From NCBI RefSeq assembly GCF_000025185.1, contig NC_013720.1, positions 1,984,001-2,048,000 on the forward strand: DNA of 64,000 bases, in the 5' to 3' direction. The stretch comes from Pirellula staleyi DSM 6068. Its GTDB lineage: Bacteria; Planctomycetota; Planctomycetia; Pirellulales; Pirellulaceae. This document shows, piece after piece, positions 25,401 to 35,069 of this stretch (position 1 is the stretch's first letter; every line of letters begins with the position of its first letter). The notes under the pieces were generated by a model, which did no database searches, was not told the origin of the DNA, and saw nothing but the letters and a program-made list of their open reading frames with translations. The translations under genes were made by a program, and so were the position numbers.

Positions 25401-26885
25401 ATGACTCGATACCGATCGGCCGATAGTTTGCGCTCGTACCTCGTGGCCATGGTGGTTGGCTGGCTCGCGCTACTGGCCAGCGCTTCGCTTTCTGCTGCTG
25501 AGCCAGCGAAGAAACAGATGCTCGTTGGTGCTTATGCAATCGATATTTCTCCTCTCGAGTTTCCGGTGATCGTCAATGGCGGGATGACTGAGCGCACCGC
25601 CAACAGCCTTGTCGATCATCTGCATGCCCGCTGTTTCGTGCTGAGCGACGGTACCGAAACCATTGCCATCGCGGTGATCGACAACTGCATGGTTCCTCGC
25701 GATTTGCTCGATGAAGCTAAACGGATGGCATCGGAAGCGACGGGGATTAAGCCCAATCGCATGCTGATGTCATCCACCCACACGCACAGCGCGCCGAGTG
25801 TGCATGGTTGTCTGGGCAGCGGTGTCGATGAGCCTTACAGGCGGATGCTGCCAGCGCAAATCGCGAAAGGAATTGTCGAAGCCAAGAAGCGGATGATTCC
25901 TGCACGCATCGGCTGGGCTGTGGGACGCGACGAAAACAACGTCGCTTGCCGCCACTGGGTGATGGAGCCCGGCGCAGCGCCGACCAATCCGTTTGGTGGT
26001 ACGAAAGACGATACCGTGATGATGCATCCGGGGCACGATAACCCGAAGAAGATCCGTGCGACGGGTGAGCCTGACCCCGAGATTCCGATCGTCAGCTTCA
26101 CGACCACCGATGGCAAGCCGCTGGCGGTGCTCACCAACTACTCCTTGCATTACGTCGGAGCGCCGGCGATATCAGCCGACTATTTTGCCGATGTTTGCGA
26201 CGAGATGACCAAACTGCTCGGCGCGAGCGAAATCCCCACGTTCATGGCCGCGCACAGCAACGCCACCAGCGGCGACATGTGGCTGATGGACTACACCAAG
26301 CCAAAGCGGGCGATGTTCGATAAGCTCTCCGTGGCTAAAGAAGTCGCCGCTGCAGCGCATGCCGCCATGGCCAACATCGAGTACTTCGACTGGGTGCCGA
26401 TTGTCATGGACGAACAACTGCTGAACGTCGATGTCCGGATGCCATCAGCTCAGGAGGTGACAGTGGCGAAAGAGTTCATGAAGTCGTTTGAAGGTCGACT
26501 CCCCAAAAATGTTCCCGAGGTCTATGCGCGCGAAACGGTGCTGCTGTCCGAGATGCCACCATCACGCGAGCTAAAACTGCAAGCGATTCGACTCGGCGAT
26601 CTTGGCATCGCTTCGATCCCGAACGAAACGTATTCGAGCACCGGCCTGGCGATCAAGAAAGCGAGTCCAATCAAGACGACGATGTGCATTGAGCTGGCCA
26701 ACGGATGTGAAGGCTATATTCCGCCCGAAGAGTTGCATCCACTTGGTGGCTACACCACGTGGCGCGCTCGAACTGCATGCTTGGTTCCGAAGGCGGAAGG
26801 GATGATTCGCGCGGAGCTTGTAAAGATGCTTACCAAGATCGCCTCGCAGCGAACGAATGAACTCTCTGTAGCTTCTGCGAAGTGA
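25401..26885 (+). CDS. Secreted neutral/alkaline ceramidase-like hydrolase
   Basis: A 494-residue protein with a signal peptide (about residues 1-32, hydrophobic LVAMVVGWLALLASASLSAAE). The mature part has the ceramidase-superfamily pattern: GAYAIDISP at the N-terminus, DHLHARCFVLSDG, a metal-binding MSSTHTHSAP at about residue 130, and NYSLHYVG and AAHSNATSGDMW further on. Planctomycete genomes have many such predicted exported proteins of unknown substrate; true ceramidase activity is not shown by sequence because the family includes many with unknown function. It stands alone between lhr and a GlsB/YeaQ gene. Confidence 0.85.
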   Translation: MTRYRSADSLRSYLVAMVVGWLALLASASLSAAEPAKKQMLVGAYAIDISPLEFPVIVNGGMTERTANSLVDHLHARCFVLSDGTETIAIAVIDNCMVPRDLLDEAKRMASEATGIKPNRMLMSSTHTHSAPSVHGCLGSGVDEPYRRMLPAQIAKGIVEAKKRMIPARIGWAVGRDENNVACRHWVMEPGAAPTNPFGGTKDDTVMMHPGHDNPKKIRATGEPDPEIPIVSFTTTDGKPLAVLTNYSLHYVGAPAISADYFADVCDEMTKLLGASEIPTFMAAHSNATSGDMWLMDYTKPKRAMFDKLSVAKEVAAAAHAAMANIEYFDWVPIVMDEQLLNVDVRMPSAQEVTVAKEFMKSFEGRLPKNVPEVYARETVLLSEMPPSRELKLQAIRLGDLGIASIPNETYSSTGLAIKKASPIKTTMCIELANGCEGYIPPEELHPLGGYTTWRARTACLVPKAEGMIRAELVKMLTKIASQRTNELSVASAK

Positions 26886-27047
26886 ATCGCTGAAGCCTCT
26901 TCACGGTAATGGTTTGCCAAAAACTCACTCCGAAAAGTTGCCGGCAAGTGGACGCGAGTTCACTATTCTTCTAGGTTGGCACTTCTAGAATTTTGCCGTT
27001 CCCGTGGTGGTCTTCGCTGCAATGCACAACTTGAAAGGAGCTCCAAA

Positions 27048-27314
27048 ATGGGAATTCTTGCGTGGATTATTTTTGGTTTGCTGGCCGGTATCGTGGCCAA
27101 GTGGATCATGCCAGGTAATGATCCTGGTGGCTGGATTATCACAATTCTGCTCGGCATCGCTGGCGCGTTTGTCGGCGGATTTGTGGGATCGCAACTCGGA
27201 TTTGCTGCCGGTGGGCCGTTCGGTTTCAACTGGCCCAGTTTCGGTCTAGCAATCCTGGGTTCGTTGATCATTTTGGCAGTCTACCGACTGATCAATAATC
27301 GACGAATTGCCTAG
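27048..27314 (+). CDS. GlsB/YeaQ/YmgE family small stress membrane protein
   Basis: An 88-residue protein with three to four hydrophobic segments (ILAWIIFGLLAGIVAKWI, GGWIITILLGIAGAFVGGFVG, FGLAILGSLIILAVYRLI) and the family pattern MPGNDPGGW. Start ATG 27048 has aaaggagc upstream. The C-terminus NNRRIA is positively charged. The family is induced by membrane and oxidative stress; its mechanism is unknown. A bidirectional terminator follows at 27402. Confidence 0.93.
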   Translation: MGILAWIIFGLLAGIVAKWIMPGNDPGGWIITILLGIAGAFVGGFVGSQLGFAAGGPFGFNWPSFGLAILGSLIILAVYRLINNRRIA

Positions 27315-27401
27315 TTGCCAAGGGCTGAGCGAGTAGCAAGAGAGTGCTCGCTCAAGCCTGTTTTGCAAGTGTCGTGTCGGAATTAAAACTTTCTGAGCAA
27401 C

Positions 27402-27457
27402 AAAAAAGTCCGCCGAAGTTTCTCTTGCGAGTGCTTCGGTGGACTTCTGTTTTTATT
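27402..27457. terminator. Bidirectional rho-independent terminator, glsB-like / tkt
   Basis: aagtccgccgaag (27406-27418) and cttcggtggactt (27434-27446) pair over 13 positions with one G-U on the plus strand. The 15-base loop lies at 27419-27433. The plus side continues with tgtttttatt; the minus side is preceded by caaaaaa, which gives TTTTTT to the tkt transcript. Confidence 0.85.
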
Positions 27458-27484
27458 GTTGTCGTCGGATGAACGGACAGCGGC

Positions 27485-29545
27485 TTAGAGCAGCGACTTC
27501 ACCTTGGCGGCGACGTTCTCGCTGGTGATGCCAAACTTTTTGTAGAGCTGGTTGAAGGGACCACTCGCACCAAAGCTGCTCATACCGACAAACTCGCCGC
27601 GCGAGCCGAGGTACTTGTCCCAGCCCATACGAATGCCCGCTTCAACAGCGACACGTGCGGTCACCGAAGTGGGGAGTACCGATTCGCGATACTCAGCCGA
27701 CTGTTCGTCGAACCACTCTTGGCAAGGCATGCTTACCAGGCGAACCGCCACACCTTCAGCGGTGAGTGCTTCGTAGGCTTTCATCGCGATGTCGAGCTCG
27801 CTTCCTGTGGCCATGATGATAGCGGTTGGTTTGCCACCGGCAGCATCGGCCAAGATATAGCCACCCTTGGCGGTGAGTGCTGCAGCGCCGAACTTGGTGC
27901 GATCGATGGTCGGCAAGTTCTGGCGCGAGAGGACCATCGCAATCGGGTGCGTTTGGCGAGTCATCGCGGCGCGATAAGCTTCAGCCACTTCGTTGGCATC
28001 GCCGGGGCGGCAAACGTCGAGGCCAGGAATCGCGCGGCAAGCAGCCAAGTGCTCGACAGGCTGATGCGTGGGGCCATCTTCGCCCAGGCCAATCGAGTCG
28101 TGCGTGAGGACATAAGTTACCGGGCGATGCATGATCGACGAGAGTCGCATCGAGGGACGCATGTAGTCGGTGAAGACGAAGAACGTCGCGCAGTACGGAC
28201 GGAGCCCGCTGAGCGAAAGGCCATTGCAAATCGCAGCCATCGCGTGCTCGCGAATACCAAAGTGGAGGTTGCGTCCTCCGTAGTCGTGAGCCGAGAAATG
28301 CCCCGCACCTTCGAATTCGAGCATCGTCATCGTCGACGGAGCAAGGTCAGCCGATCCACCGATCATCCACGGGAAGTTCTTGGCGATGGCGTTGATTACT
28401 TTGCCCGACGATACGCGCGAAGCGAGTCCCTTGGCGTCGGCTGGAAACGTAGGAATCGCCGAATCCCAACCCGTTGGTAATTTGCCGGCCCAGATTTCTT
28501 TCAGCTGAGCGGCTTCGGTGGGGAAAGCGTTTTCGTAAGCGGCAAACTGTTTGGCCCAATTCTCGCGAGCTTCGCTGCCGCGCTTACCGATGCCATCGGC
28601 GAAGTGCTGCTTCACTTCCTCAGGCACCAGGAACTTGGCGTCGACCGGCCAGCCGTAAACCGCTTTGGTGAGTTTGATTTCTTCTTCGCCGAGCGGAGCA
28701 CCGTGGGCGTTGTGGGTGTTCGCTTTGTTCGGCGAACCCCAGCCGATCACGCTCTTGAGGATCACCAGGGTTGGTTTGCCGGTGGTGTTTTTGAATTCGT
28801 CAATCGCTGCCTGTAATGCCGCGACATCGTTGGCGTCGGTGACCGTCAGAGTGTTCCAGCCGAGTCCTTCGAAACGCTTGGCAGCATTTTCGCTGAAAGC
28901 AAGTTCGGTTTCGCCTTCAATGGTGATGTTGTTGTCGTCGTAGATCCAGATCAGGTTATCAAGACCCAGGTGACCGGCGACCGAAGCTGCTTCGCAGCCG
29001 ACACCTTCCATCACGTCGCCGTCGCTGCAGAGCACATACACACGATTCTCGAACAGCTCAAAGCCAGGGCGGTTGTAGCGAGCGCCAAACCATTTGGCGG
29101 CCATCGCCATGCCGACGCTGTTGGCGATCCCTTGTCCGAGCGGGCCGGTCGTGGTCTCAATTCCCGAAGCATCGCCGTACTCAGGATGGCCAGCACAAGG
29201 GCTGCCGATCTGACGGAAGTTTTGGATGTCTTCGATAGTGATCGACGGGGCGTCGTGCACCTTGCCCGCTTTGTCGACCTTCTTGAGGCCGGCGAGGTGG
29301 ATCATCGAGTACAGCAGCATCGACGCGTGACCGCACGACAGAACGAAACGATCGCGGCAGGGCCAGTTTGGGTCGGCTGGGTCGAGGCGCAAGTTGTTTT
29401 GCCAAATGGTATACGCAATCGGCGCTAGGGCCATCGGCGTACCAGGGTGACCACTATTAGCCTTCTGCACCGCGTCCATCGAAAGGGTGCGGATCGTGTT
29501 GATTGCGAGTTGCTCTACGCTGATCGAAGTCGAGGCCGATGCCAT
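27485..29545 (-). CDS. tkt: Transketolase
   Basis: A 686-residue transketolase of typical length. The N-terminal thiamine-diphosphate part has SGHPGTPMALAP, GPLGQGIANSVGMA and the binding motif CSDGDVMEGVGCEAASVAGHLGLDNL. The middle domain has GIREHAMAAICNG, TYVLTHDSIGLGEDGPTHQPVEHL and the C-terminal domain ends in a normal transketolase fold (GASGPFNQLYKKFGIT). It links glycolysis with the pentose phosphate pathway, or serves the Calvin cycle, by two-carbon transfer. It stands alone; terminated toward lower coordinates by the hairpin at 27402. Confidence 0.97.
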   Translation of the reverse strand: MASASTSISVEQLAINTIRTLSMDAVQKANSGHPGTPMALAPIAYTIWQNNLRLDPADPNWPCRDRFVLSCGHASMLLYSMIHLAGLKKVDKAGKVHDAPSITIEDIQNFRQIGSPCAGHPEYGDASGIETTTGPLGQGIANSVGMAMAAKWFGARYNRPGFELFENRVYVLCSDGDVMEGVGCEAASVAGHLGLDNLIWIYDDNNITIEGETELAFSENAAKRFEGLGWNTLTVTDANDVAALQAAIDEFKNTTGKPTLVILKSVIGWGSPNKANTHNAHGAPLGEEEIKLTKAVYGWPVDAKFLVPEEVKQHFADGIGKRGSEARENWAKQFAAYENAFPTEAAQLKEIWAGKLPTGWDSAIPTFPADAKGLASRVSSGKVINAIAKNFPWMIGGSADLAPSTMTMLEFEGAGHFSAHDYGGRNLHFGIREHAMAAICNGLSLSGLRPYCATFFVFTDYMRPSMRLSSIMHRPVTYVLTHDSIGLGEDGPTHQPVEHLAACRAIPGLDVCRPGDANEVAEAYRAAMTRQTHPIAMVLSRQNLPTIDRTKFGAAALTAKGGYILADAAGGKPTAIIMATGSELDIAMKAYEALTAEGVAVRLVSMPCQEWFDEQSAEYRESVLPTSVTARVAVEAGIRMGWDKYLGSRGEFVGMSSFGASGPFNQLYKKFGITSENVAAKVKSLL

Positions 29546-30014
29546 GAATTTCCTGCTTACTCGTTCACAAAGGGAAAGGGACTTTTGCCAGGGATCGCTG
29601 CAGTGGGGGCGTCACTCGCTCTAGCTTCTTCGCCAGTTGAGGAGCCCAGCCTCCGCACGGGCACACCGCGGCCCGCCCTGCTCATTTCTGCACATAAAAC
29701 AGAACTGCAAGTGTACTAGCCAGCGGTTTACACCGTCAACGCTGTGGGAAAGAGAAGAGGCCCGATGCGATAGGCCCTGTGACAAGGAGCGAAACCAGCA
29801 GCAGCGCTGCCAGTCGCTCCCGCCGGAATGCATGCCAGATAGTGGATGCCGATGGCCCCTTAGCGGCAACTAGCAGCGCGAGATTGCACACTAAAAACTG
29901 AGCTGGGTGGCATTGGCCTTCGGCTGGTGCGATGCGTGAATGGTGGCCCTCGAGCTCAAGTGATGTTCAGGCTACTGGCTGAGGGCGAGGCAGGCTGAAG
30001 TTTGGCGAGTCAAT
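29546..30014. other. Intergenic region upstream of tkt
   Basis: About 470 bases without a credible gene. It contains the promoter of tkt (minus strand) and the end of the secreted-protein gene. GC-rich 29640-29680 holds several short inverted bits but no stable hairpin with a T tract; no riboswitch signature was recognised. Confidence 0.4.
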
Positions 30015-30572
30015 TTACTGCGGCACCATGATGTAGACGGCAGCCGCGTCGGTGAAACCAGCCAGAACGATTCCGCTTTTGGTGTTCACTTCCTCGACCT
30101 TAAAGGCGACTTCATATTGGTCGTAGCTGCCGAGCGGCGCTTGGGCTGGCTTCCCTTTTTTGCTCGAAACCAGGGTTATGCTTTTGGCGGGCAGGTCGAT
30201 GGTGGCCACTGGTTCTGGAATTTCAGGATAGAGACCATCGGAGTGCTGGTTGTTGAGCCACTTGGCCAGATCTTCGGCCGTCACATCGCTGGCAAACTGG
30301 TAGATTTTGCCCGACATCGGAAACTTCTCGTTCTTATTGTCGATCAGAACCATCACGACCGCTCGCTCTTTTTCGAGCGTATAGAACACACGCGTGTTGG
30401 TATAGCCGATCTGTCCCTGATTGGCGACGAAGCGCTTCACCCCTTCCGCTTTGACGTCGAGTTTCACTGCCGGTGCCTCTTTTTCCTCGGTTAGTCCTAG
30501 TGTTGGAATGGAGACCAAGGAACCTATCACCAGCGAGCAGATCACGGCCAATGAGCGAGATGCGTGAAACAT
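30015..30572 (-). CDS. Secreted protein of unknown function
   Basis: A 185-residue protein with a signal peptide (SLAVICSLVIGSLVSIPTLGLTEE, about residues 7-29). The mature chain reads as a beta-rich domain (VAFKVEEVNTKSGIVLAGF, YIMVPQ at the end) with one region resembling regulated membrane-protein tails (TRVFYTLEKERAVVMVLIDNKN). No family recognised. It lies downstream of the WD40/DUF1501 group on the same strand, about 135 bases away from the WD40 stop, in the order DUF1549, DUF1501, WD40, this gene; it may be part of the same cell-envelope set. Confidence 0.6.
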   Translation of the reverse strand: MFHASRSLAVICSLVIGSLVSIPTLGLTEEKEAPAVKLDVKAEGVKRFVANQGQIGYTNTRVFYTLEKERAVVMVLIDNKNEKFPMSGKIYQFASDVTAEDLAKWLNNQHSDGLYPEIPEPVATIDLPAKSITLVSSKKGKPAQAPLGSYDQYEVAFKVEEVNTKSGIVLAGFTDAAAVYIMVPQ

Positions 30573-30707
30573 AGAAATCGTTTTCCAGTTCGAAGTTTGC
30601 CAACCGAAGGATGCAACGCGAGGTTCGATGAGAGCTCTATAGTTTAAGCAGTCGCCGCCGAAGTTCGCATTGAAACGTGGAATTTAATTCCCTGCTTGTC
30701 CCTTCCC

Positions 30708-31775
30708 TCACTCACCTAGTTTGGCAAACAGCACAGGGCTGGTGTTGGTTTTGTAGTTCCCTTCTTTGTCGAGGGGACGGCCGTTGCCGTTGCTGCCAGG
30801 GGCGGTGGTGACAATTGCCAGTTGAGGCGCACGCTCGCGCAGCGCCAGGCTTTGGGCGTTAATGAACTTTTTGTTCTCGTAAGCCACTTCGGCGAGCCCC
30901 GGTTTCACGTAGCAAAGTTTTCCCTGCCCAGGGGTACCGCAAGTGACCAGAAAAATCAGCCCGGAGGAGTGAAACGCGATATCGACAACGCTCACCTCCT
31001 GCTCACCGCCCAGGGAGAATTTCTCTCTCCGCTCGCCGGTCGCCAGATCAAAGAGAACCAGTGTCGGCGTGCCAACCACAGTGCCGCCGTTTTTGGGTTC
31101 ACAGCCACCGATCGCGAGCGTCCCTGTGGCAGCGTCGATTGCCAAAGCACGAATGCCCCCTACATCTTGCAGGCGACTCAGGAGAAAAAGTTCGGCTACC
31201 GCGTATTCGGTGATGATCTTGCCATCGAGCGCCACGCGCCGCGCGATGCCACGATCGTCGCCGACGATGATCGACTGGCCATCGGGCGCGAAACGAATGC
31301 AAAACAGATCGCGGCCACCGGCGGTGAAACTGGTGACGAGTTTGCCCGTTTCCAGCTCAGCGACGCAAACTTTCGCATCACTCCCGCAGCTGACAAGTGT
31401 TTTACCATCGCTGCTGACCGCCAGATCGCGCACCCAGCCATCGTGCGCGGTGTCGAGTGTCCAGCGAGGCTTGTCCTCGGTGGTGAGCAAATCCCAGGCT
31501 GCAATTTTTCCCCAGGAATCGGCCGTAAAGAGCCAATTCCCCTCGGCGCGAAAAGCGATCGCAGTCGACCAGCCACTGTGGCCCGTCAGCGGCGCAAGTT
31601 CTTTCGCTTCTTCGGTGGAAACATCCCAGCGGCGAATTTTGGCGTCGAAGCTGGTGGCGATGAGCGTGTTGCCGTCAGGCGAGAAGCGGGCAACGGTCAG
31701 CTGCACTTCGGGCGTGATCGAAAGTCCAAGCTGTGGCTCGAGCGATTTCACAAGATCAGCGGTGGTGATGTCCAT
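30708..31775 (-). CDS. WD40 repeat protein of the DUF1501 cluster
   Basis: A 355-residue beta-propeller protein. Recognisable WD-type repeats include ARFSPDGNTLIATSFDAKIRRWDV, AIAFRAEGNWLFTADSWGKIAAWDL, LAVSSDGKTLVSCGSDAKVCVAELETG and IRFAPDGQSIIVGDDRGIARRVA. There is no signal peptide, which is unusual because its two upstream neighbours are exported. The start overlaps nothing; the DUF1501 stop lies 12 bases upstream, so they are co-transcribed. In planctomycetes, DUF1549, DUF1501 and WD40 genes recur together and are thought to handle sulfated polysaccharide or other polymers; the role of the propeller is unknown. Confidence 0.9.
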   Translation of the reverse strand: MDITTADLVKSLEPQLGLSITPEVQLTVARFSPDGNTLIATSFDAKIRRWDVSTEEAKELAPLTGHSGWSTAIAFRAEGNWLFTADSWGKIAAWDLLTTEDKPRWTLDTAHDGWVRDLAVSSDGKTLVSCGSDAKVCVAELETGKLVTSFTAGGRDLFCIRFAPDGQSIIVGDDRGIARRVALDGKIITEYAVAELFLLSRLQDVGGIRALAIDAATGTLAIGGCEPKNGGTVVGTPTLVLFDLATGERREKFSLGGEQEVSVVDIAFHSSGLIFLVTCGTPGQGKLCYVKPGLAEVAYENKKFINAQSLALRERAPQLAIVTTAPGSNGNGRPLDKEGNYKTNTSPVLFAKLGE

Positions 31776-31787
31776 GCGAAGGAATCC

Positions 31788-33071
31788 TTATAGCAGCAGC
31801 TGTTTCACCACCGAGCAATCGTCGTGCGCCAGCGGCAAGGGCTGACCCGCGTTGTCGTACTCGGTTTTCGACGTATCGATGCCAAGGGCTGCAAACCAGG
31901 TGTGAAACATGTGACCGATGTCGTACGCCTCGCCGTCGACAAACGTTCCGAGCGCGTTGGTTTTGCCGATCACCGCACCCTTTTGCACGCCACAGCCTGC
32001 CATGGCAATCGACCATGCTTCGGGCCAATGATCGCGACCAATATGTCCGTTGATGCGCGGCGTGCGACCAAACTCGCTGAGCGCAATCACAAGGGTGTTA
32101 TCGAGCAGTCCACGCTCGTTTAAGTCTTCGATAAGTGAAGCAAAAGGCTGATCGAAACGAGGCACCAGACTCAAGTGGCCATTGAAATTGTCGCCGTGCG
32201 TATCCCAGCCATAGCTGTTCACTTTCACGAACGTGACGCCCGCTTCGATCATCTTGCGAGCCTGCAGAATGTGCCTGCCGAGTTCGTGGGTGCCGTAGCG
32301 CTCGACATCACGCGGGTCGAACGTGGTTGTGTCGAAGAGGTCTTGCCTACGCATCAGATTGCGAGCGACGTCGTAGACATAGCTGCTCGCATCGCTGACC
32401 GTTGGCGAGCGCCCTTGGGCATAGCGAGCGTTGATCTTCTCGCGCAGCGATTGGCGGCGTGTTTCTTCGTCCATCGTGAGCGAAGCGTGGAGCGGAAGAT
32501 TTTCGGGTGGCTTGCCATCGCCGAAAGCGACCGCTCCGAACTTGGGTCCGAGGAAGCCAGCATCCTGATGCATGAAGCCGCCGCTGCCGGGTTTGATCCA
32601 AACATACGGAGGGAGTCCGCTTTCGCCGGGGCCCAGCAGTTTGGCGACCGCGCTACCGAAGTAGGGATAGGTGACGCCCCGATTCTTGGGATCGCCGCGC
32701 TGAATCCGCGCAACACCGGCGGAGTGCGAATTGTCTTGCGTACACATGCTCCGCACGACCGCAAGGTGATGCATCTGCTGCGAAGTTTTACGAAGCAGCT
32801 CGCTGACATGCACGCCGGGAACGCTGGTCGGAATCGCGCGAAACGGACCACCAAACAGCGTGTTGGGTTTCGGGTCCCACGATTCGAGTTGGCTCATGCC
32901 CCCATCGATCCAAATCATCAGCACTTGTTTGCGACGCTTGGCAAGATCATCCGCGAGCGAGCGGCTGGCGAGTGGACCCATCATGCCAGCCGCAGCCCCA
33001 GCAATCGTCGATGCGAGCATCGCTCGACGTGAAAGTCGATGTTCCCAGGCGGGGCATTTTGTATTGTTCAT
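31788..33071 (-). CDS. DUF1501 protein with twin-arginine signal
   Basis: A 427-residue protein of the alkaline-phosphatase-like DUF1501 family. The N-terminus has a Tat signal: SRRAMLASTIAGAAAGMMG with the Arg pair at residues 14-15 when started at ATG 33071. Family marks follow: LMIWIDGGMSQLESWDPKP, VHVSELLRKTSQQMHHLAVVRS, GVTFVKVNSYGWDTHGDN and LVIALSEFGRTPRINGHIGRDHWPEAWS. It is probably exported folded and hydrolyses an unknown ester. It lies 174 bases downstream of the DUF1549 gene and 12 bases upstream of the WD40 gene. Confidence 0.93.
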   Translation of the reverse strand: MNNTKCPAWEHRLSRRAMLASTIAGAAAGMMGPLASRSLADDLAKRRKQVLMIWIDGGMSQLESWDPKPNTLFGGPFRAIPTSVPGVHVSELLRKTSQQMHHLAVVRSMCTQDNSHSAGVARIQRGDPKNRGVTYPYFGSAVAKLLGPGESGLPPYVWIKPGSGGFMHQDAGFLGPKFGAVAFGDGKPPENLPLHASLTMDEETRRQSLREKINARYAQGRSPTVSDASSYVYDVARNLMRRQDLFDTTTFDPRDVERYGTHELGRHILQARKMIEAGVTFVKVNSYGWDTHGDNFNGHLSLVPRFDQPFASLIEDLNERGLLDNTLVIALSEFGRTPRINGHIGRDHWPEAWSIAMAGCGVQKGAVIGKTNALGTFVDGEAYDIGHMFHTWFAALGIDTSKTEYDNAGQPLPLAHDDCSVVKQLLL

Positions 33072-33245
33072 CGAAGACTTCTTTCCAAGCCTGCTGAGCA
33101 ACTTACGCTAATGATTCTTCGATCGCTTCATGTCACCTTGGTTCGCGATGCTCACTGCTGGGCCAGCCAGCAGTGCCAGCCAGCATCTCAGTCACTCGAA
33201 ATATTCGTACGTCTGATCTCTGCCCCCGACCTCTGCCCACAACCA

Positions 33246-34877
33246 CTAGTGATTCAAACAGAACTCGTTGGAAGCAATCAGCGCCCAAAGCAGCTCGCGC
33301 GTCAGTTGCTCTTTGGGCTCTTTTCCAGCAAGCCACTCGGCAACTTCGCGCGATTCCTCTTCGCTAGGCAAGCGGCTGAGGACCGAGGTGTAGAGCCTTG
33401 TGGCGAATTGCTGCGGATCGTTCTCCGCTAAAAGTTGCGCTGCGAGATTGTTCTCTTGCGGCGATAGCAGCTTCAGTAGTTCTTCGTCGTTCATCAGAAA
33501 GAGCGAACCTTTTACCGTCGGCGCAAACTCACCATCCGGTTCTCGCGGAGGAGGTGCAAACGATTTGTCGAGTCGCGTTTGCAACTTAATGAGTTGTTCG
33601 CTTCGTGGTGGAAGATCAGCAGCGCTTGGTTTGGCGTCGGCTGTTACCCGCTGGAGTTCATCGGTCGCGACAAGCAATGCGCGCAGCAGTTGCTGAGTAC
33701 TCAGGGGACGTTCAAAAGCCACTTGATAGGTCGGTTTCACCGGCCGCTCGCCCAAGTCATCGGGCCAGACTGACGACCGCTGGTAGGCCCGCGATAAAGT
33801 GATTTCACGAATCAAATAGCGAAGGTCAAACTTACTTGCCACCAGCGATGCAGCGAGCGCGTCGAGCAGTTCGGGATGCGAGGGTGGATTGTCGCTATGG
33901 GCCAGGTCGAGTGGATGTACGAGCCCGCGTCCCATCAGCATCCACCAGACACGATTGGCGATATTTCGAGCGAAATACGGGTTCTCAGCGGTCGGAAGAT
34001 CACTCGCAAGAATGGCGAGCGTGCTAAATTTTGGCTTTCCCGGAAACTTGGTTTTGCGATCAGGTGCGATCTCGAATTCTTCGCCAGCAGCGAACATCGG
34101 AATTGCTACTTCAGCGCGTCCTGGTAGCTGAGGACCGACGCTGCGAGGCTGCTGAACGAAGACCGAAACAAACTCGATTTTCTTCGTGAGTGGCTTCTCT
34201 GCAACTGCTGCAAACGAGACATCGCGGCGGATCTCGAGGTTGCCTACAAACGCCAAGAGTCCCTGGAAATATTCCTGCTTATACTCGTCGACAAACAGGT
34301 GATCGTGGCACTGGGCACATTGTACATCGACACCCAAAAACATCCGTCCGACATCGCGCACAAGGCCGGGAATGTCGACCGGGTTCTGGCCATAGTTCTC
34401 GAGGCGTTTGACATAGAAGAAAGCGGAGGCTCGCGACGCTTCGTCATCGGCATTAGGACTCAGAAGCTCACGCGACATGACATCCCACGGCTTATTCGCA
34501 GCGAATGAGCGATAGAGATAGGCTTGCCAATCGTCGCTGTCGCCGAGACGTTCCATCAGCAGATTGTGAAACGCTTGCGACATCCGCTGGGGATAGTCGC
34601 CCGACGCAAGTAGCCTATCGATGGTGCGCGTTCGCTTGTCGGCGGAGCTGTCGGCAAGAAAACTCGTCAGTTCCTCGCGCGTCGGCGTGCGGCCGGCGAG
34701 ATCGAGTGTCGCGCGGCGCAGGAACTCAGCATCCGAGGTGAGCGGCGCAAATTTCAAACTGGCATCAGCCTCGATCAGGCGATCGATCGTTATGTGAAGT
34801 GCGTCGTCGCTTCGCGCAAGATTGGCGAGCGTAGCAAGTGTCAACAAAACGGCTGTGGTGAGGAAGAAGCGATTCAT
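33246..34877 (-). CDS. DUF1549/DUF1553 (PSCyt2/PSD1-type) planctomycete protein
   Basis: A 543-residue exported protein with a signal peptide at residues 1-22. DUF1549 covers about 28-240 (FLRRATLDLAGRTPT; the heme-like motif CAQCHDHLF with Cys187, Cys190 and His191) and DUF1553 covers about 300-540 (FARNIANRVWWMLMGRGLVHPLDLAHSDNPPSHPELLDALA, TLSRAYQRSS). The CxxCH motif suggests a single c-type heme, but no cytochrome domain is fused here, unlike larger members. First gene of the minus-strand group with DUF1501 and WD40. Such modules are a planctomycete signature and probably work in the periplasm/outer compartment. Confidence 0.93.
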   Translation of the reverse strand: MNRFFLTTAVLLTLATLANLARSDDALHITIDRLIEADASLKFAPLTSDAEFLRRATLDLAGRTPTREELTSFLADSSADKRTRTIDRLLASGDYPQRMSQAFHNLLMERLGDSDDWQAYLYRSFAANKPWDVMSRELLSPNADDEASRASAFFYVKRLENYGQNPVDIPGLVRDVGRMFLGVDVQCAQCHDHLFVDEYKQEYFQGLLAFVGNLEIRRDVSFAAVAEKPLTKKIEFVSVFVQQPRSVGPQLPGRAEVAIPMFAAGEEFEIAPDRKTKFPGKPKFSTLAILASDLPTAENPYFARNIANRVWWMLMGRGLVHPLDLAHSDNPPSHPELLDALAASLVASKFDLRYLIREITLSRAYQRSSVWPDDLGERPVKPTYQVAFERPLSTQQLLRALLVATDELQRVTADAKPSAADLPPRSEQLIKLQTRLDKSFAPPPREPDGEFAPTVKGSLFLMNDEELLKLLSPQENNLAAQLLAENDPQQFATRLYTSVLSRLPSEEESREVAEWLAGKEPKEQLTRELLWALIASNEFCLNH

Positions 34878-35069
34878 CGATCCCTACCTGCCCTGAGGTG
34901 TGAAAAAGTGGGCGAGCGGACGTATCGAGGCGGGCTGATGGATAGTGTAAGGTGGTGCTGCGCTGTCGCAAAGCAAATTTGCGTAATCTCTCCCCAGTGC
35001 TCCACTCGCTGCTCAAATCAATTGCCCGTTGCTGGCCATTTTCGCTCCACTTGCCCTGGGAATTCTCGC

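Noticed and set aside
26971-26990. Possible sigma-54 promoter (tggcac) before the GlsB-like gene
   Set aside because: The matching ttgc lies about 10 bases away rather than the required 5, so the spacing is wrong.
30822-33032. Long plus-strand frames opposite the WD40 and DUF1501 genes (up to 323 residues)
   Set aside because: Both strands are open because of codon bias; the minus-strand proteins show clear families and the plus-strand frames show none.
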